Source: Dryobates pubescens (taxonomy: Eukaryota; Chordata; Aves; Piciformes; Picidae). From it: a stretch of DNA of 64,000 nucleotides. The notes under the pieces are model-generated. The model worked only from the letters and a program-made list of their open reading frames with translations, made no database searches and was not told where the DNA came from. The first letter of the stretch is position 1. The number at the start of each line of letters is the position of its first letter. Both the position numbers and the translations under genes were made by a program. The DNA is taken from assembly GCF_014839835.1 (NCBI RefSeq), contig NC_071632.1, forward strand, positions 19,114,487 through 19,178,486, in the 5' to 3' direction. Positions 11,839 to 43,514 of the stretch are shown here, piece by piece.

Positions 11839-11967
11839 TATATATATAAGGAGAAAGATAAATCTGATGTTTAGGGGTATCTTTGTGAAACTCACCTCCC
11901 CTTTAGAGCCCCTGGTAATTCTGTTAGGTTCTTGCCTGTCAAATATGGTTTAAAGTTTAAGGTTCTA

Positions 11968-12050
11968 GATTCTCTGGTCCTGCTCTGGCAGGGGGGTTGG
12001 ACTCCATGATCTCCTGAGGTCCCTTCCAACCCCTAACATCCTTTGATCCT
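11968..12050 (+). repeat. CR1 tail fragment
   Basis: It carries 'ctctggcaggggggttggac' and 'tgaggtcccttccaacccc'. This is the same subtype as the copy at 4431-4925. Confidence 0.8.
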
Positions 12051-12384
12051 GTGTTCTTCTTTACCTGCAGAAGACAGTTTCAAGTTTTAGCTGCAGGTAC
12101 AGTAGCAGATACCTACCACCAGGGTTGCAAAGACCTTCCAAAGCCAGGGAAAGACTTCCCAAGTGCTGCCAGTAACAAAACTCACCACATCTTTGAAGCC
12201 ATGGGGTTTCATTTCTAGGCTCATTTGTCCTATTGCACAGGCTGAACACAAAAAGGCATTCTTTCCTATCAAGTCTTGCTGGGTACTTTCAGGTTTGAAA
12301 CTGGGAATAAACCTGTCCCATTTGGAGGAAACCCAAGCAAATTACATGTTCCTCATCATCCCCAGCACAGAGTTCCTTGCTGAT

Positions 12385-12785
12385 AGAATAGAATTAACCA
12401 GGTTGGAAAAGACCTCAGAGATCATCCAGTCCAACCTAGCACCCAACACCATCTAATCAACTAAACCATGGCACCAAGGGCCTCATCCAGTCTCTTCCTA
12501 AACACCTCCAGGGATGGTGACTCCACCACCTCCCTGGGCAGCACATCCCAATGGCCAATCTCTCTTTCTATGAAGAACTTCTTCCTAATCTCCAGCCTAA
12601 ACCTCCCCTGGCACAGCTTAAGACTGTGTCCTCTTGTTCTGGTGCTGCTTGCCTGGGAGAAGAGACCAACCCCCACCTGGCTTCAGGGAGTTGGAGAGAG
12701 CAAGAAGGTCTCCCCTGAGCCTCCTCTTCTCCAGGCTCAGCAACCCCAGCTCCCTCAGCTGCTTCCCTGCACAAAGAGATCCACC
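12385..12785 (-). repeat. CR1 fragment
   Basis: It starts 'gatagaatagaattaaccagg' and runs through 'ctccaccacctccctgggcagc' to 'ctccaggctcagcaacccc'. A small internal deletion has removed the 'acaacctccctt' segment after 'cacctggct'. Confidence 0.9.
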
Positions 12786-13818
12786 AAGCTGTGGGGCAGA
12801 GCAATTGCCAGAGGCATGAGCTGAATTCTTATGGGATTAAATGAGCAAACAGTGTCTTTCCTTCAACACTTTACTGTCCTCAAGGAAGAGCTCAGAAACA
12901 ACTCTTCATGAACCTCCTAGGGTGGGCTTTTTAAGTGTATAGAAGGGGCCAGCTGTATGTACTAGAATTACCAGGTCATGACAGGCTCATTTTGATCACT
13001 GTCATGATGAGCAGCTCAGTGACTATTGGCAACTGATTGCTGGACTCAGATGGCTCAAGAGAGCAGCTCCCTAAAGCATTCCTAAGGTGAGGGAGCAAAT
13101 TCCTTATAAGAAAAAAATGTTACATATGCCTGGCAATATTCATCCAGAAGGCCAAGGTGAGACCTGCTTGCCTGGCTTGCTGCTAAAGGCTTCCCACAAA
13201 AGCAGCTTACAGAGGTTCTTACATCTTTTTCTGTCTCCCTGCTCTCAACATTGAATCTTTTCCTGCCTAAATTCCCTCCTGTAATTTAACCCTCTGTACC
13301 CTGCACAGGAAAGGCACAGGGTGCCCTTCCATCCTGGCTGGATGCCTGGAGATGTTTGAAGGCCACTGCGCCTGCTCATCTCTAGCCCCAACGTCCCTAA
13401 TTCTTTTGTGACCCGCTGATCATTTCTGTCACTCCCAGCTGGACCTACTCCAGCTGTCAACATTCATTTGAAGAGCAAGGACCAAACCCCAGCAGATCCC
13501 TCTGGCTCCTGCTGTACCCGGGAAGCTCAGAGGGATTACTTGGGACATGCCGCTGCCTACTGCTGCCTTTGTACATCCCAGGATGGATTTTGCCCTTTCT
13601 CAAAGTGGTCAGGTGGTGCTGATCCCAGCCCCACTTGTGCTTCCCAGTAATCCCCCAACCCTTCACACAACTGAGCAGCATTTTCCTGTGCTGCCATTAG
13701 ACATTAACTTATTGTTTAACCCTTTCAGAGAACTTCATGGTTTTGGCACTCATGAATTTATGAGCTATTATCAGTGCACCCACAGCACAGAAGGAGCAGA
13801 GTGGTGCCCCTGTACTCA
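12786..13818. other. unique spacer
   Basis: No coding, RNA or repeat signal was recognised. All open frames are below 100 residues and show no family features. Confidence 0.4.
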
Positions 13819-14313
13819 TCTGAGGTGAGGCCACAGGTTGAGGACTGAGGTCAGTTCTGGGCATCATAGCACAGGAAAGACATTGAGGTCCTGGAGCATG
13901 TCCAGAGAAGAGCAGCTAGGCTGGTGAGGGCTCTGGAGTTCATCAGCTGAGAGATCTGGGGTTGTTTAGTACAGAGAAGATTAAGGGGACACCTTATTGC
14001 TCCTTACAGCTACCTGAAAGGAGGCTGCAGTGAGGCTGGTGTTGGTCTCTTTTCCCAAGTAACTATGGATAGGACAAGAGGAAAGGGGTTGAAGGTGTGC
14101 CAGGGGAGGTTTGGATTGGACATTAGGAAAACCTCCTTTACTGAGAGAGTGGTGAGGCATTGCACAAGCTACCCAGGGAGGTGGCGGAGTCACCATCCCT
14201 GAAGTGCTCAAGGAGTGTGTGGCAGTAGTGCTTCAGGATATAGCTTAGTGGTCAGGGTAGTTGGGTTATAGCTGGACTCAATCTTGAAGGTCTTTTCCAA
14301 CCTTCATGCTATT
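13819..14313 (+). repeat. CR1 fragment, old
   Basis: A diverged copy running from 'tgaggtgaggccacagg' through 'tacccagggaggtggcggagtc' to 'tcttttccaaccttcatgctatt'. It is the last CR1 before the long CR1-free stretch. Confidence 0.85.
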
Positions 14314-14581
14314 CCCCCCTCAGACCCAAGCAGAGCAAACGCTAACTGAAGCTGCCCCTTCTTCTCCCACAGCCTTTGCCAAAGCAACAAAACCAAGTCT
14401 CACAAAACATGAAGGACTCTTTAATTTCTGTAACTGCCTGAAAGCAGAACACAAACCACATCTTGTTCAAGGCAGAACATACAAACCCCAGGTCATTTCA
14501 CGTGGAGAAGAGCAGCTGATAAAGAGTGGGAGTGGAACTGAAGTGGTAACTGTCGGTCAGGGCCATACAGACAACACAGGC

Positions 14582-14587
14582 TTTATT
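14582..14587 (-). terminator. Candidate poly(A) signal, distal
   Basis: AATAAA on the minus strand, close to the left end of the CR1-free stretch. It is a possible distal end of the MEIOC-type transcript. The local sequence also has AATAAA on the plus strand. Confidence 0.3.
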
Positions 14588-17199
14588 CAAATAAAAAGGA
14601 ATCCATCACACACATAAAAATACTAGAAAATTACACTGGCCATGATTGCTCACAGAATTCTCCTAGTTCTGAGACTTGGACACACATCACACAAAACTTA
14701 AGAGCTGCTTTTTGCTTTTGCTGTTGTACCTTCTGCTAAACAGAAAGCAAAGTGTTGGTGCGCGGGGTGTGCCTGAAGCGACTCCGGGTGGGTGAAGGGA
14801 GTTGAGCCCCAGCCACAAGGCATCCCGGTGTTCCACAAAAGACAAACAACCCAAACCAAGCCAAAGAAAAACCCAACCCTGACAGAAAAGCAAAAGAAAC
14901 CAGGAAAAGCAAATGGAAGCTACAAGTTAAGATGTGCTGACCTCCCGTGGCATCAGAGCACAGCCCGAAGAGATCTGCAGAGGAGAGCTTGAGGAGTGTG
15001 GCACAAGAGGTAGAAGGATTTTTGCAGCGGTCAGACAGCCACAGTTGTGTCACAGAAATACTTAAATAAGCCTCAGCTACTTAATTGCTAAGAAGTTGTG
15101 CAAGCAACAAGTGCCCTTTTTACTTGTTGAAGCTAAATGACACCATCACACCTTCCCCTCGGGCCTGCCGGAGGGATCAACTCCCTACACCCCCCTTCAG
15201 GACCATTTCACTTAGCAGATACGGTTTGCAGCAGATGAGCTGGGCCAACAGACATGGCAAAGACACTTCAGACACCACAGAGGATATTAAAATATAGACA
15301 CTAGTCATCTTTGTATCCTATCCTCTCCCATAAAAAATAAAAGGAAACTTATTTTCCCCATCTATATTGGAAACAGCCTAATCCTGTGGGGGGGAAAAAA
15401 GCCCCAAACAACTACACCTGTGCAGCAACACCTTTTACATTGGCTGTATTCTATACAGTTCAAAAATGTGTAAAGCCATGATTTTAAGGTGATCCTGATC
15501 TAGCCTCTAACAAGCATTTCACACACTAGAGAAGTATTTTCCTCATTAAAGCTCATGTGGCAAACAGGCAGAGAGGATTTAGAGCTCCAGCTCCTTGATT
15601 TCTGTAGGAGTTGCTCCTGATAGGTTTTCTAACAGCACAGAGTACAGGCATTAAATGCATCTTATTTTTTGCACCTCTGATTACAGTATTGCTAATGAAG
15701 AGAAAGAAGGACCTTCCATTGGACAGAACTGACCAGCTTGATTGGCAAAGTTGTTATTGGTTTAGGAACCAAAGTTAATGATAAAGTGATAGCTACAAAA
15801 AGGAAAAGAGAGAGAATCCTGATTTTCATCTGCTCTACAAATCCAAGCAGTGCTGGTGATTGAGACTGGCAAATGGCATAAGACAGACATCAAGGGTTCG
15901 GGATGGGTAAGGTTGCCCTTCCACCAAAGCAGGTCAGACAAGGTGCAAAGTTCTCAGAAAGCCACCAGTTCAATCAGCCAACGTTCCTGTGGTACATTCC
16001 TCAGCTTGCAAGGAAAGCAGAATTACTCTGCTCATTCCAAGTTGTTGCTGATGTAGTGAGAAGCCTTGTAGAAGGCTGGGAATGTGTCCTGCTGGAGTTT
16101 CTTAGCAGGAAGTGTTCAAGGTGAGCTATTAGGCTTGTACCTAACTTGGGATACCCCACCAGGAACACAAGCAAGCCAGAGAAAGACAGCAAGCTGTGAA
16201 GGCTGCTGGCTTCAGTGGGAGCAGGACTCACCCATCACTTCAGCAGCCTGATTGCAAGTGCACCTCTATACAAAGAGCAGCAATAACAAATACAGTCCTA
16301 TGTCACTGCTCTCATATCCACAGCTATGCAGCATTCCCATCCACAATCACAAAGAGTTAAGCCATCAGCAGCTCAAGTTTTTATCCATTTTAAGACTATT
16401 AGAACAAACAAACAAAAATCTATAGAAGGCTGTGGCCATAAAGCAGAATTTAAAGCTAAATGCTCCAACTATGGTCATTGTACACTGGCAAAGCAATGAA
16501 GAAAAGAAAACTCCAAACCCCACTGCTTTGGGCTGCTCCAACACTCAGCATTTGGATCTCACAGCTCCCAAACAGGATGGAGGAAAGAAAAAACAACTTT
16601 TAGAGAAATATGTATATATATAGGCTACAGATCTGGGGTGTGCACAATCTTTACAGCTTTTAAACACCACCAACAAAAATCCAACAGACTCAGAGCTTGG
16701 GCCTAGTGTATATTGTGTATCTGAGAGCATCACACTGAGCAAAGCTGAGCATTGTCAGCTGAGGAAGCACGGTATTTAAACAGTGTGGTTGAAGTTTTCT
16801 GCCAAGTTCTCCTTGTCCTTTGTCACTTTAATTCCAGAAAGCCTAAATCCAACCTTCTCCCTCCCTGACAGCAGCTGAGAGGCAAGAGATGGTGATCTTG
16901 ACCCCACTGGGTTGACCTAGCTGTTCCCAAGCCCTGTTGTAGCCCCTCAAGCTGGTCCACCGCTCGGTTCTAGATGATTAAAAGGTAGGAGGGTGGCAGG
17001 ATGGCTACCAGAGAGGGATGAGAACAAACCAACTCTGCCACAGTTCTCAGCAGTGGCCCCTGACAGCATGTGTGAGCAAGAGATGGGGAAAAGGCAAACA
17101 GCATAAGGAGAGAGACCCTTGGCCCCTCCGCCCGCACCCTTCTGAGCACAAAGCAGGGACCTGTCCACTGGGGCTCAGTGTTCAGCTGCCCTCTCCTGC

Positions 17200-17205
17200 T
17201 TTATT
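17200..17205 (-). terminator. Candidate poly(A) signal, proximal
   Basis: AATAAA on the minus strand about 4.3 kb after the MEIOC-type stop codon. Confidence 0.25.
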
Positions 17206-19740
17206 CTCCCCACATCAGACAGTCTCAGGAAGCTGTGCTCAGGGTCATTTCTGCAAAGGTGCATAGGAAAGCTACAACACTTTGGAGTATCCCCACACTT
17301 CTCCAAAACAGGAAGCCCTTCAGCAAAGCCTCCCTCTAGCATAATCTCAACCTGCTACTATTCATTTACTTCTCCAGGGAGAAAAGGTAACAAGGATAAT
17401 GAGAAGAGATTTAAGATGAAGATTAGAGCAGCAGCTTCTTCCAAGCTGTGAGGCAAATGACTTCCAAATGAAGTCAGGGAGATTTGCAGCCCGAGGAAAC
17501 ACCAAAAGCAAAGAATAGCCAGCTTGGAAAGGACAAAGCCAAACCCAGCAGCAGTGGTTTGGCCTCAGACAGTCTTATACACGCTCCTGGAAAGGCCACA
17601 GCAAGACAGGCACCATGAACCCAGACAAGCTCCCTGTAGGCTGTTGGGAAAAAACAGTGACCAAGTTACACCTATTGCTTAGGTTTAGCTCACACAGAAA
17701 CCACCAGGCTAACTTAGATCACCAGAGGGACCCTGTGGATACAGAAGAAAAGCAGAGATCCCAAGCCTATGACCAGAATAACAACTTCTTGCTCTCACAC
17801 TGGCTTCCCCTCTGGGAGTCGAGAAGGTTGAATCACCAGAAGCCTCCAGAGAAAGAGTTGAGATTCTTAAATCCATGGCATGTTTAACTACCAGTTTGGG
17901 ATTTTTAAAGCATCAAAGACTCTCCAGCAAGTACCAAAACATACAACCTGGTAATGACCTTGACATGGGAAGGCACTCAGGGCACCTGCTCTCTTTAACT
18001 GTAGCCATCTAATACCGCAGCTACTGTGAGCAGCTGCAACTCTGTGATCCTCCTCACCTCACCCCAAAATGTAAACTGCATAAATCAAACCAGGAAGAAA
18101 TTCAATTTCAAAGCTGGGGGAAGAGAAAGAGGAATTCAACTGAATTTTACCTGATCCACAAATCAGGAGGAGGCTTTACAATAAAATTTAAAAGGCAAAT
18201 AAATAAATAAACCCCAAATCAAACCAACTAAATCGAACCCAGCTCCCAGCTAAAACTACTTCTCTGGCTTAACTGTGATCTAACACTCTGCTTCCACCGA
18301 AGACAGTAAAAAGTGACTAGATCAGTCCCTAAACCCAGAAGAATTATGCTCATTCACATAAAACACTTCAGTGCAATACTCACAAAACGCTGACCTTATT
18401 GTCAAATGAAACACTAAGCAGCTAAAACAACGTTCTGAGGGCAACTGAGCTGCTGCAAGCCCAGGTGGCTATGGAACAAAACCCAGTGGGTTCTTCTCCT
18501 GCAGTACAAAAATGTCTGTGACAGAACAACAGAGCTGGAGCATTCTGAAGGACTTCTGCCATTGCAGGTAAAATGCTGTCCATAATCAAACCGTTTAAAG
18601 AAATGGACACAAAACCATTTTGGCATGAAGACCTCGAGAGTTTCTGCAGCGAAGAGAGCAAGGCGGAGTGAAAGCTGGCGGCGTTTGCGCGGCGTGACAA
18701 GGGCAATCTGATCCTAACACATCTGACCTGCGGCAGCTCTCCACACACAGCCAGGAGGTTTCACTCTGGCAGAGCCCAAGACGGAACGGTCCAACAGCAA
18801 AGTGAGAACAGCAGGAGCAGCGGAGGCTAATTGCTTGCTAGAGTCAAAAGCAGCCTCGCCGCAAGCCCGCCCTAAGAAGTGCATTTTTTAAACCGCCGAT
18901 GGAAACAGAAGTGAGCAGGCAGCGATTCACCAGCTCTGGAAAAGGAGACTGTTAAAGGCACATTAACTCTATTATGGGGAGCCCATTAAGACCACATTCC
19001 TGCAGGAGAATAATTAACACAGAAGCCACTCGACAAGGACCTACCACGCCCCAGCCCTTCACCAGCAGGCAGCAGTCCCGCGGGACTCCCAGGGCTCTGT
19101 AAACACAAAAAGCTGAGCAAGGCTTTCAAATGCTGATCTCCTGTCAACGCAGTGAGGGTAATTAACCCTCCAACCTACTCATTAACCGAAATACTGCAGG
19201 CTCCACCTTTTAAACCGTGGAGTTCATGAGTTTCACGAATGCACATTTAACCTTCTTGGTAAAAAAAATAAATCATCATCATCATCATCGAGTTTGTGCA
19301 AATAAACTGCAAATGCAAGCAGGGAACACACACTCAAATAACTCTCCCCACGTCCTGCTTTTTAGGCTAGCCTTGGGAATAGTGTTTTAAGTTGAATTCA
19401 CTTTCTTTAGGGGGAAAAACCACCACACACACACACACACAAAAAAATCAACACGCCATGATCTTGCTACACTAAGATTCTCATTTCTACTGCCCCTTGG
19501 TTTTAAGCTTAATTCAGTGGACTACGACGAGGCTTGTGTGACTTCTTGCTACAGAGTTATGCAGTTAGCGATGGCACTACCGAGACTACCGCTGCCCTAG
19601 GGGCATCCACAGCCCCAAAGCTACAGACCTGCACTTAGGACATTTGGCAGGTACATATCCTACGGACACAGTTATACCTATTTTACCCCACAAAAATGTC
19701 GAATTCAACAGCAAACACCACAGAACGTTTGGGGGAAAGA

Positions 19741-19920
19741 GTAACAATCAAGACACCCAAAAACCAAACCCCCAATAATCAAGACACCCAAAAACCAAAC
19801 CCCCAATAATCAAGACACCCCAAGAAAAACAATAATCAACCCCCCCCCAAAAAAAAAAACCTCAATAATTAAGATCCAAAAAAACGAAACCCAAATAATC
19901 ACCCCCCCCCCCAAAAAAAA
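19741..19920. repeat. 31-bp C/A-rich tandem repeat and decayed flank
   Basis: Units begin at 19746, 19777 and 19808 ('aatcaagacacccaaaaacc...'), an exact 31-base period. They grade into imperfect C-run and A-run sequence to about 19920. On the minus strand this is GT-rich with runs of guanine. Confidence 0.85.
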
Positions 19921-21495
19921 ATCAAGACAAAAAAACTCCAGACAAAAATAAATGTGATTTTTTTGTCTTGTCCAACTTCTATATCCCCAAGTTAATTCAT
20001 TTTCGAGGTAACTGCTCCCCACAGCCACTTCTTAATACATTGATACCTAAGAACCTGACTTGGTTGTCAGCACATGTAACAGTAAGACAGTCGTTACAGC
20101 ATTAAAACATTTATAAGTGCCCCAAGAACACAACTGCAATCACTGATCCTCTCCTCATTCTCAGCTTGAACACTCACACCCCACACACACACACCCCAAC
20201 ACCTAAACACTTCTGATTGTCGAAGCCACAGAATGAAGACGACTCCTTAACAGCAATTCAGTACATTAAATCTTCCATGCAAAGAAAAAGAATCAAAGAG
20301 CTTTGGTAACCTAGTAGTCAGTGTTTTTGCAAACATCCCCCTTTCCCCCCTCCCCTCCTCCCTCCCCTCTCTGTGTATATTTGTATAGCAATATACAGAG
20401 TTCCTGAGTAAATCCTTACATTGGATCAGTTCAGAAGGTTTGGCAAGAGATTCGACTCCACCTTGCTGAAACAGGACCTTAAATAAACATTCAACAAACG
20501 CATTCAAAATAAATATGGAATGTTTTGGTGGCTTTGGGTTTGCCCTCTGAACAGCTAATAGTACCACGACGTGACATTTAAACAACAAGGACTAATTTGT
20601 TCATCAAGTGCATACTATGTTCTACAGTCACAGGTTGGTGGGGCTTTTTTTCCCCCCACCCACTGAGGAATCAATAAACCTCATTTCTAATCCTGAGTGA
20701 CAGTTTCCCATCTCCTGCAGGGCAGAACTCGCTGCACGCCCACCAAACCTTTTTTCCTTGGGGGTTGGGGGCTGTTTTAAGTGGCCTATGCTACAGGAAA
20801 GCTCCTTTGACACCGGTTCGGTTAGCAACCGAACTGCACAACTGCCGAAGCATCTCGCACAACCCACAGGAACCACCGGTTACTCCTCTTCAGCCGCTGG
20901 AGGTAACCTGAATGCCCCATCACCACAACACAGGAGCGTGGATTGCTCTGGCTTGGAGCGTTGCAAGGCAAACTGCTCAGTGATCACTTTGGCACTTAAA
21001 AGAGCTCTAGAACGGTGCAAAAACAAAAGGGGGGGGGAAAAAGCCCTGAACAAGTGCAAAATTCCTTTCAAATGGATTTTAGAAGTATGCTACATAGTGT
21101 CGTTCACCAAAGAAGAGAAGAGAATGAGGTTCTACCACCCTCTGCTTTCTCAGGCCACGGATTGACTTGACTGCTGATACTTAGCTCTGTAGAAGCACAC
21201 AAGGAAATGCTCAGCTACTGTTTAGTTCCTCCTAATAGCAGCACTCTGAGGCAGCAGACACGGAATACCAGCAATATGAACATCGCATTAACACTACTAC
21301 AAGATGTGTTTCTCGACACCAGCATCACAGCCCCCGTCAGTTACTTCAACCCCTCTGCTTTTTGATAACCTGTCAAAAACACCTTCCATGGCACTGCGGA
21401 GGGCACTTCGTCCTTCCCTCCCCATCCTCAGCATTGCCCTTCCGTCTCCCTTTCATCATCACTATTGTCATTCATAGCATCATGATTAGTTGCGA

Positions 21496-40230
<18,735 letters not shown>

Positions 40231-40582
40231 CTTATGGCCCTCCCGGCCGCAGGGGAGGGGGCGGTGCGAGTCGCAGCGCCGCCCTGCTACCCCCTGCGCC
40301 TCCCCCGCCCCGCGGCCGTTACCGGCGGCGCGACCGGGCGGGAGCGGAGTCGGCTTCCTCCGCGCCGCTTCGGGCGCCAGCCGCGGCGGGAGCGGGAAAG
40401 GGAGCGGGAACGGGGAAAGGTGAACCACGGCGGAGTGGAAGGGGGAAATGCTGTAGCGGGGAGGGGAGACTGAGGCAGCGACGCAGAGGCATGGAGTTAC
40501 AGGAGGGTATTGGTTGAAGGGCATCCAGCCGTGAGTCCAGCTGTTAACCCAGCACTGCCAGGTCACCACCAAACCACGGTCC

Positions 40583-41105
40583 TCAGCACCACATCTGCGT
40601 GGCTTTGCAATTGCTCCAGGGATGGGGACTCCACTACCGCCCTCGGCAGTCAGGTCTAGGGTTTGACAACCCTCTTAGAGAAGAAATCGTTCCTCGTGTC
40701 CAACCTAAACCTCCCCTGGTACAACTTCCTTTTGACACTGAATCACAAACTGGGGGAGGGTTGGTAGGGACCTCATCTAGTCCAACCTTCTGCTAAAGCA
40801 GGATCACCCACAGCAGCTTGCCCAGGCATCCTCCCCTTGGTATCAAGTGATAGGATGGGAGGACATGGCCTGAAATTGTACCAGGGGAGGTTTAAGTTGG
40901 ATATTAGGGGAAATTGCTTTATGAGAGGTCAGGCATTGGAACAGGCTGCCCAGGGAGGTGGTGGAGTCCCCATCCCTGGAGGGGTTCAGGAAATGTGTAG
41001 ACATGGCACTTCAGGACATGGTTTAATGGCCAGGGTGGTGTTAGGGCAATGGTTGGACTCCTCAAATCTTAGAGGTCTTTTCCAACCAAAGCAATGCTAT
41101 GATTC
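40583..41105. repeat. CR1 cluster, two minus and one plus
   Basis: Positions 40583-40735 are a minus internal piece, 40738-40830 a minus tail ('gggttggtagggacc') and 40835-41105 a plus copy ('cctgaaattgtaccaggggagg' to 'cttttccaaccaaagcaatgct'). Confidence 0.85.
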
Positions 41106-43122
41106 TACACACCTCTGCAAACCCAACCTCCTACCAACAGAGCTGATAGCCTGTCCTCCCAGCCAAAGCCACTGACAATGGAGCAGGCTATGAGGGAGAA
41201 CAAAAATGGATAGCACAGACTGGGGCTGCCCTCTCCAGTTCCTGCCACATCCTTCCTCCAGATATGATCTAGTACCTCTGAAAAACCAACCCAAACGTGT
41301 GTTTTGTGTCTAACCACCCTCATTTGTAACCTGCAGCTGTTGGCAAAGGAAAAGCCTTTCAAATGTGTTAAGAAGACAAATGTGTGTGCCAGGAAAAAGA
41401 GACGCAGGGCTTCCCCTTACAGAAGCAGCAAGGTGCTCATTCAGGCTGCACACAGCAGTACAACATGACTGCTCTGAGGAGGCTTTGCACAATGGGTGGC
41501 AGAGAGGAGGCTCCTTGTGTCAACACAGGTGGCACAGTCTCACCTTTGTCACGTTTGAAGGACTCAGAAAGGATGAAGCACTTCATTTAGTGTTTATTTT
41601 TCTCCCTCACAAAGACTTGGCCAACAGTCTCAGAGCTGACCAAAGGGTGATGAACACTGTGAGATATGTTTCTTGTCAGCAAGCAAGCCAACAAAGTATT
41701 TCTTTTGTTGTGTCCTTTCACACAAGGCAAATAAAACCTCTGCCCCACCACTCACATTTAAATTACAATCAACTTTTAATGAGATACTTCACAAACTCAT
41801 TTTACAGCAAGCATCAGGTTTTAACCAATATGAGCATTTTTCACAGGTAAACTCCTCCCACAGTGGTGGCATAACCTGCTCTGGATGGTTTTGTCACAAA
41901 TATGCACACAAGAGGGTTTTACTTCAGTCTGCCTGGGATCTTGCCTGCTTCCCTTTCTCATCATGCCCTTACACACACACATCCCAGTCCAAGAGGGCTC
42001 CTGGAAATCCCTGCAGGCTGAGGAGGCACAGAGCTGGCTGGCTTTGAGGAAGCAAAGAGGGACACTGCAGAAGCAAGAGCAAGTGTGAAGAGAGAAGAGG
42101 AGCAGGGGCCAGAAAGAGCAGCAAAGAAATGTTGAAGTAGTGGGCTGCTCTTAAGACCCACAGGGGATGGTGGATGGAGAAAACCTCAGCTAGAGACAGC
42201 AGAAGGGATAAGGTTTTGTATACAAAGAGCTCTCAGAACAATCATGGTGGTGAAGCACCAGAGCAGGGTGAAAACCCTCAGGAACTTCAGGCTTAGCCAG
42301 GAGCTTTAACCCCTCTCTCCAGGGACGGCAGCTAAAAGCTCAGGGATGGATCAAAGGTCTAAGAGAGGTACAGGCTGGAGTTACCAGCAGGGTAACTCCT
42401 GCCAAAGGCTTCAGGGAAGTGCAGAAGGTTTTTCTACAAGATGAAAAAACAAAGAAGTTGATGCCAAAAACAATATAATCCACCCCTCAACTGTTGTTGG
42501 CAACCAGAGGGCATGCTGCTGCCGAGAGATTTGTCTGCCAAGCACCAGCACACCCACACAACTGTCACCCAGGGCAGGCATCAGTGAACCTTGTCTCTGT
42601 AGCATAGCACTTCCCTCTCTGAAATGGCTATCTAAGGAAGCAAGTGTGCAGGACCAGGGTCAGGTGTGCCAGAGGAGCTGGCTGCTGCTGGTGCTGAACC
42701 AGGGAACCAGGATCTTTGAGAGCTTTCCCACCAGGGAATCCAAGTCTGAAATGCAGAGTACCAGGTATTCCTCTTCCTGAACACCATCAGCAGTTAGAGT
42801 GGGAGGAACAAACCTCAAGAATCAGCAAGTTTAAGAAGCAGCTCAGTGCAAGGAGTGATCTGCTCACCTCAGCCTGAGTATGTATCATCTGCAAGGCAAG
42901 AGCAGCATGATGTCCATGAACAAGACCCAACAGAGCACCACAAAATGGTTGTTCTGAACACAAAACCTTTGGGTTCCTGCTGTTCAGTCCTAAACTGAGG
43001 AATCCTGTAATGCCCCCTCCCCATCATACACCACAAGCAGCACCTGAGGGCACAGCTGCCTTCCCAAACTCACCCCACAAAACTCTATTCTCAGTAAGGC
43101 GAATGTGCAATGCATCCCTCAT
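41106..43122 (-). other. IBA57 3' UTR and spacer
   Basis: The stretch follows the IBA57 stop in the direction of transcription and is free of CR1. A minus-strand AATAAA lies at 41593-41598, which would give a 3' UTR of about 1.5 kb. No other gene was recognised. Confidence 0.5.
41593..41598 (-). terminator. Candidate IBA57 poly(A) signal
   Basis: AATAAA on the minus strand ('gaaaaataaacact') about 1.5 kb after the stop codon. Confidence 0.4.
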
Positions 43123-43514
43123 TTATTTACCCGAATTCTTTGGCCACCACTGGGGAATACTTGCAGTGAGCTTCACTTTGCCCCCTGCCAGGTTGAGGCT
43201 GAGAGGTTCGTTAGCATTGGCTAACCTCAGCAGAGCAATGCCAAGTTCACCTCTTCCAGCACGGAACTTGCCAGCCGACTTTCCTGCCTGGGTGAGGATC
43301 TCAGCCCCCTCGGGAGTGCTGTCCCTGGGAAGAGGAGCCGAGAGCCGCACCGGCAGCAGGCGCTTGCGAATGACGCCCACGTGGTGGGTCCTGGCTGTCA
43401 GCTCCTGCCCAATGTAACAGCCCTTGGTAAAGCTGACACCGTTCATGTAGGCCAGGTTGGATTCCAGTGGGAGGGCTACCCCAGGGGGCAGATCTTTCAC
43501 ACCTTCAGGAATTC
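43123..43514 (-). CDS. IBA57: IBA57 coding exon 3 (last)
   Basis: The acceptor is 'tttcctag' and the first codon is completed with the last base of exon 2 (Gly222). It encodes '[19 protein letters not shown]', the '[12 protein letters not shown]' signature and ends 'WWPKNSGK'. The TAA stop at 43125-43123 lies inside an AATAAA hexamer. Confidence 0.95.

Larger units (their letters stand above)
14314..21495 (-). other. CR1-free 7.2 kb downstream of MEIOC-type stop; possible long 3' UTR
   Basis: I see no CR1 tail here, against roughly one per kilobase elsewhere. The region directly follows the MEIOC-type stop codon in the direction of transcription. Minus-strand AATAAA signals occur at 17200-17205 and 14582-14587, which would give 3' UTRs of about 4.3 or 6.9 kb. 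Frames are short and unconvincing on both strands. Plus-strand AATAAA motifs also occur (for example near 20483 and 20677), so a plus-strand transcript is not excluded. Simple repeats are at 19271-19289 (atc), 19423-19441 (ca) and 19741-19920. Confidence 0.4.
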
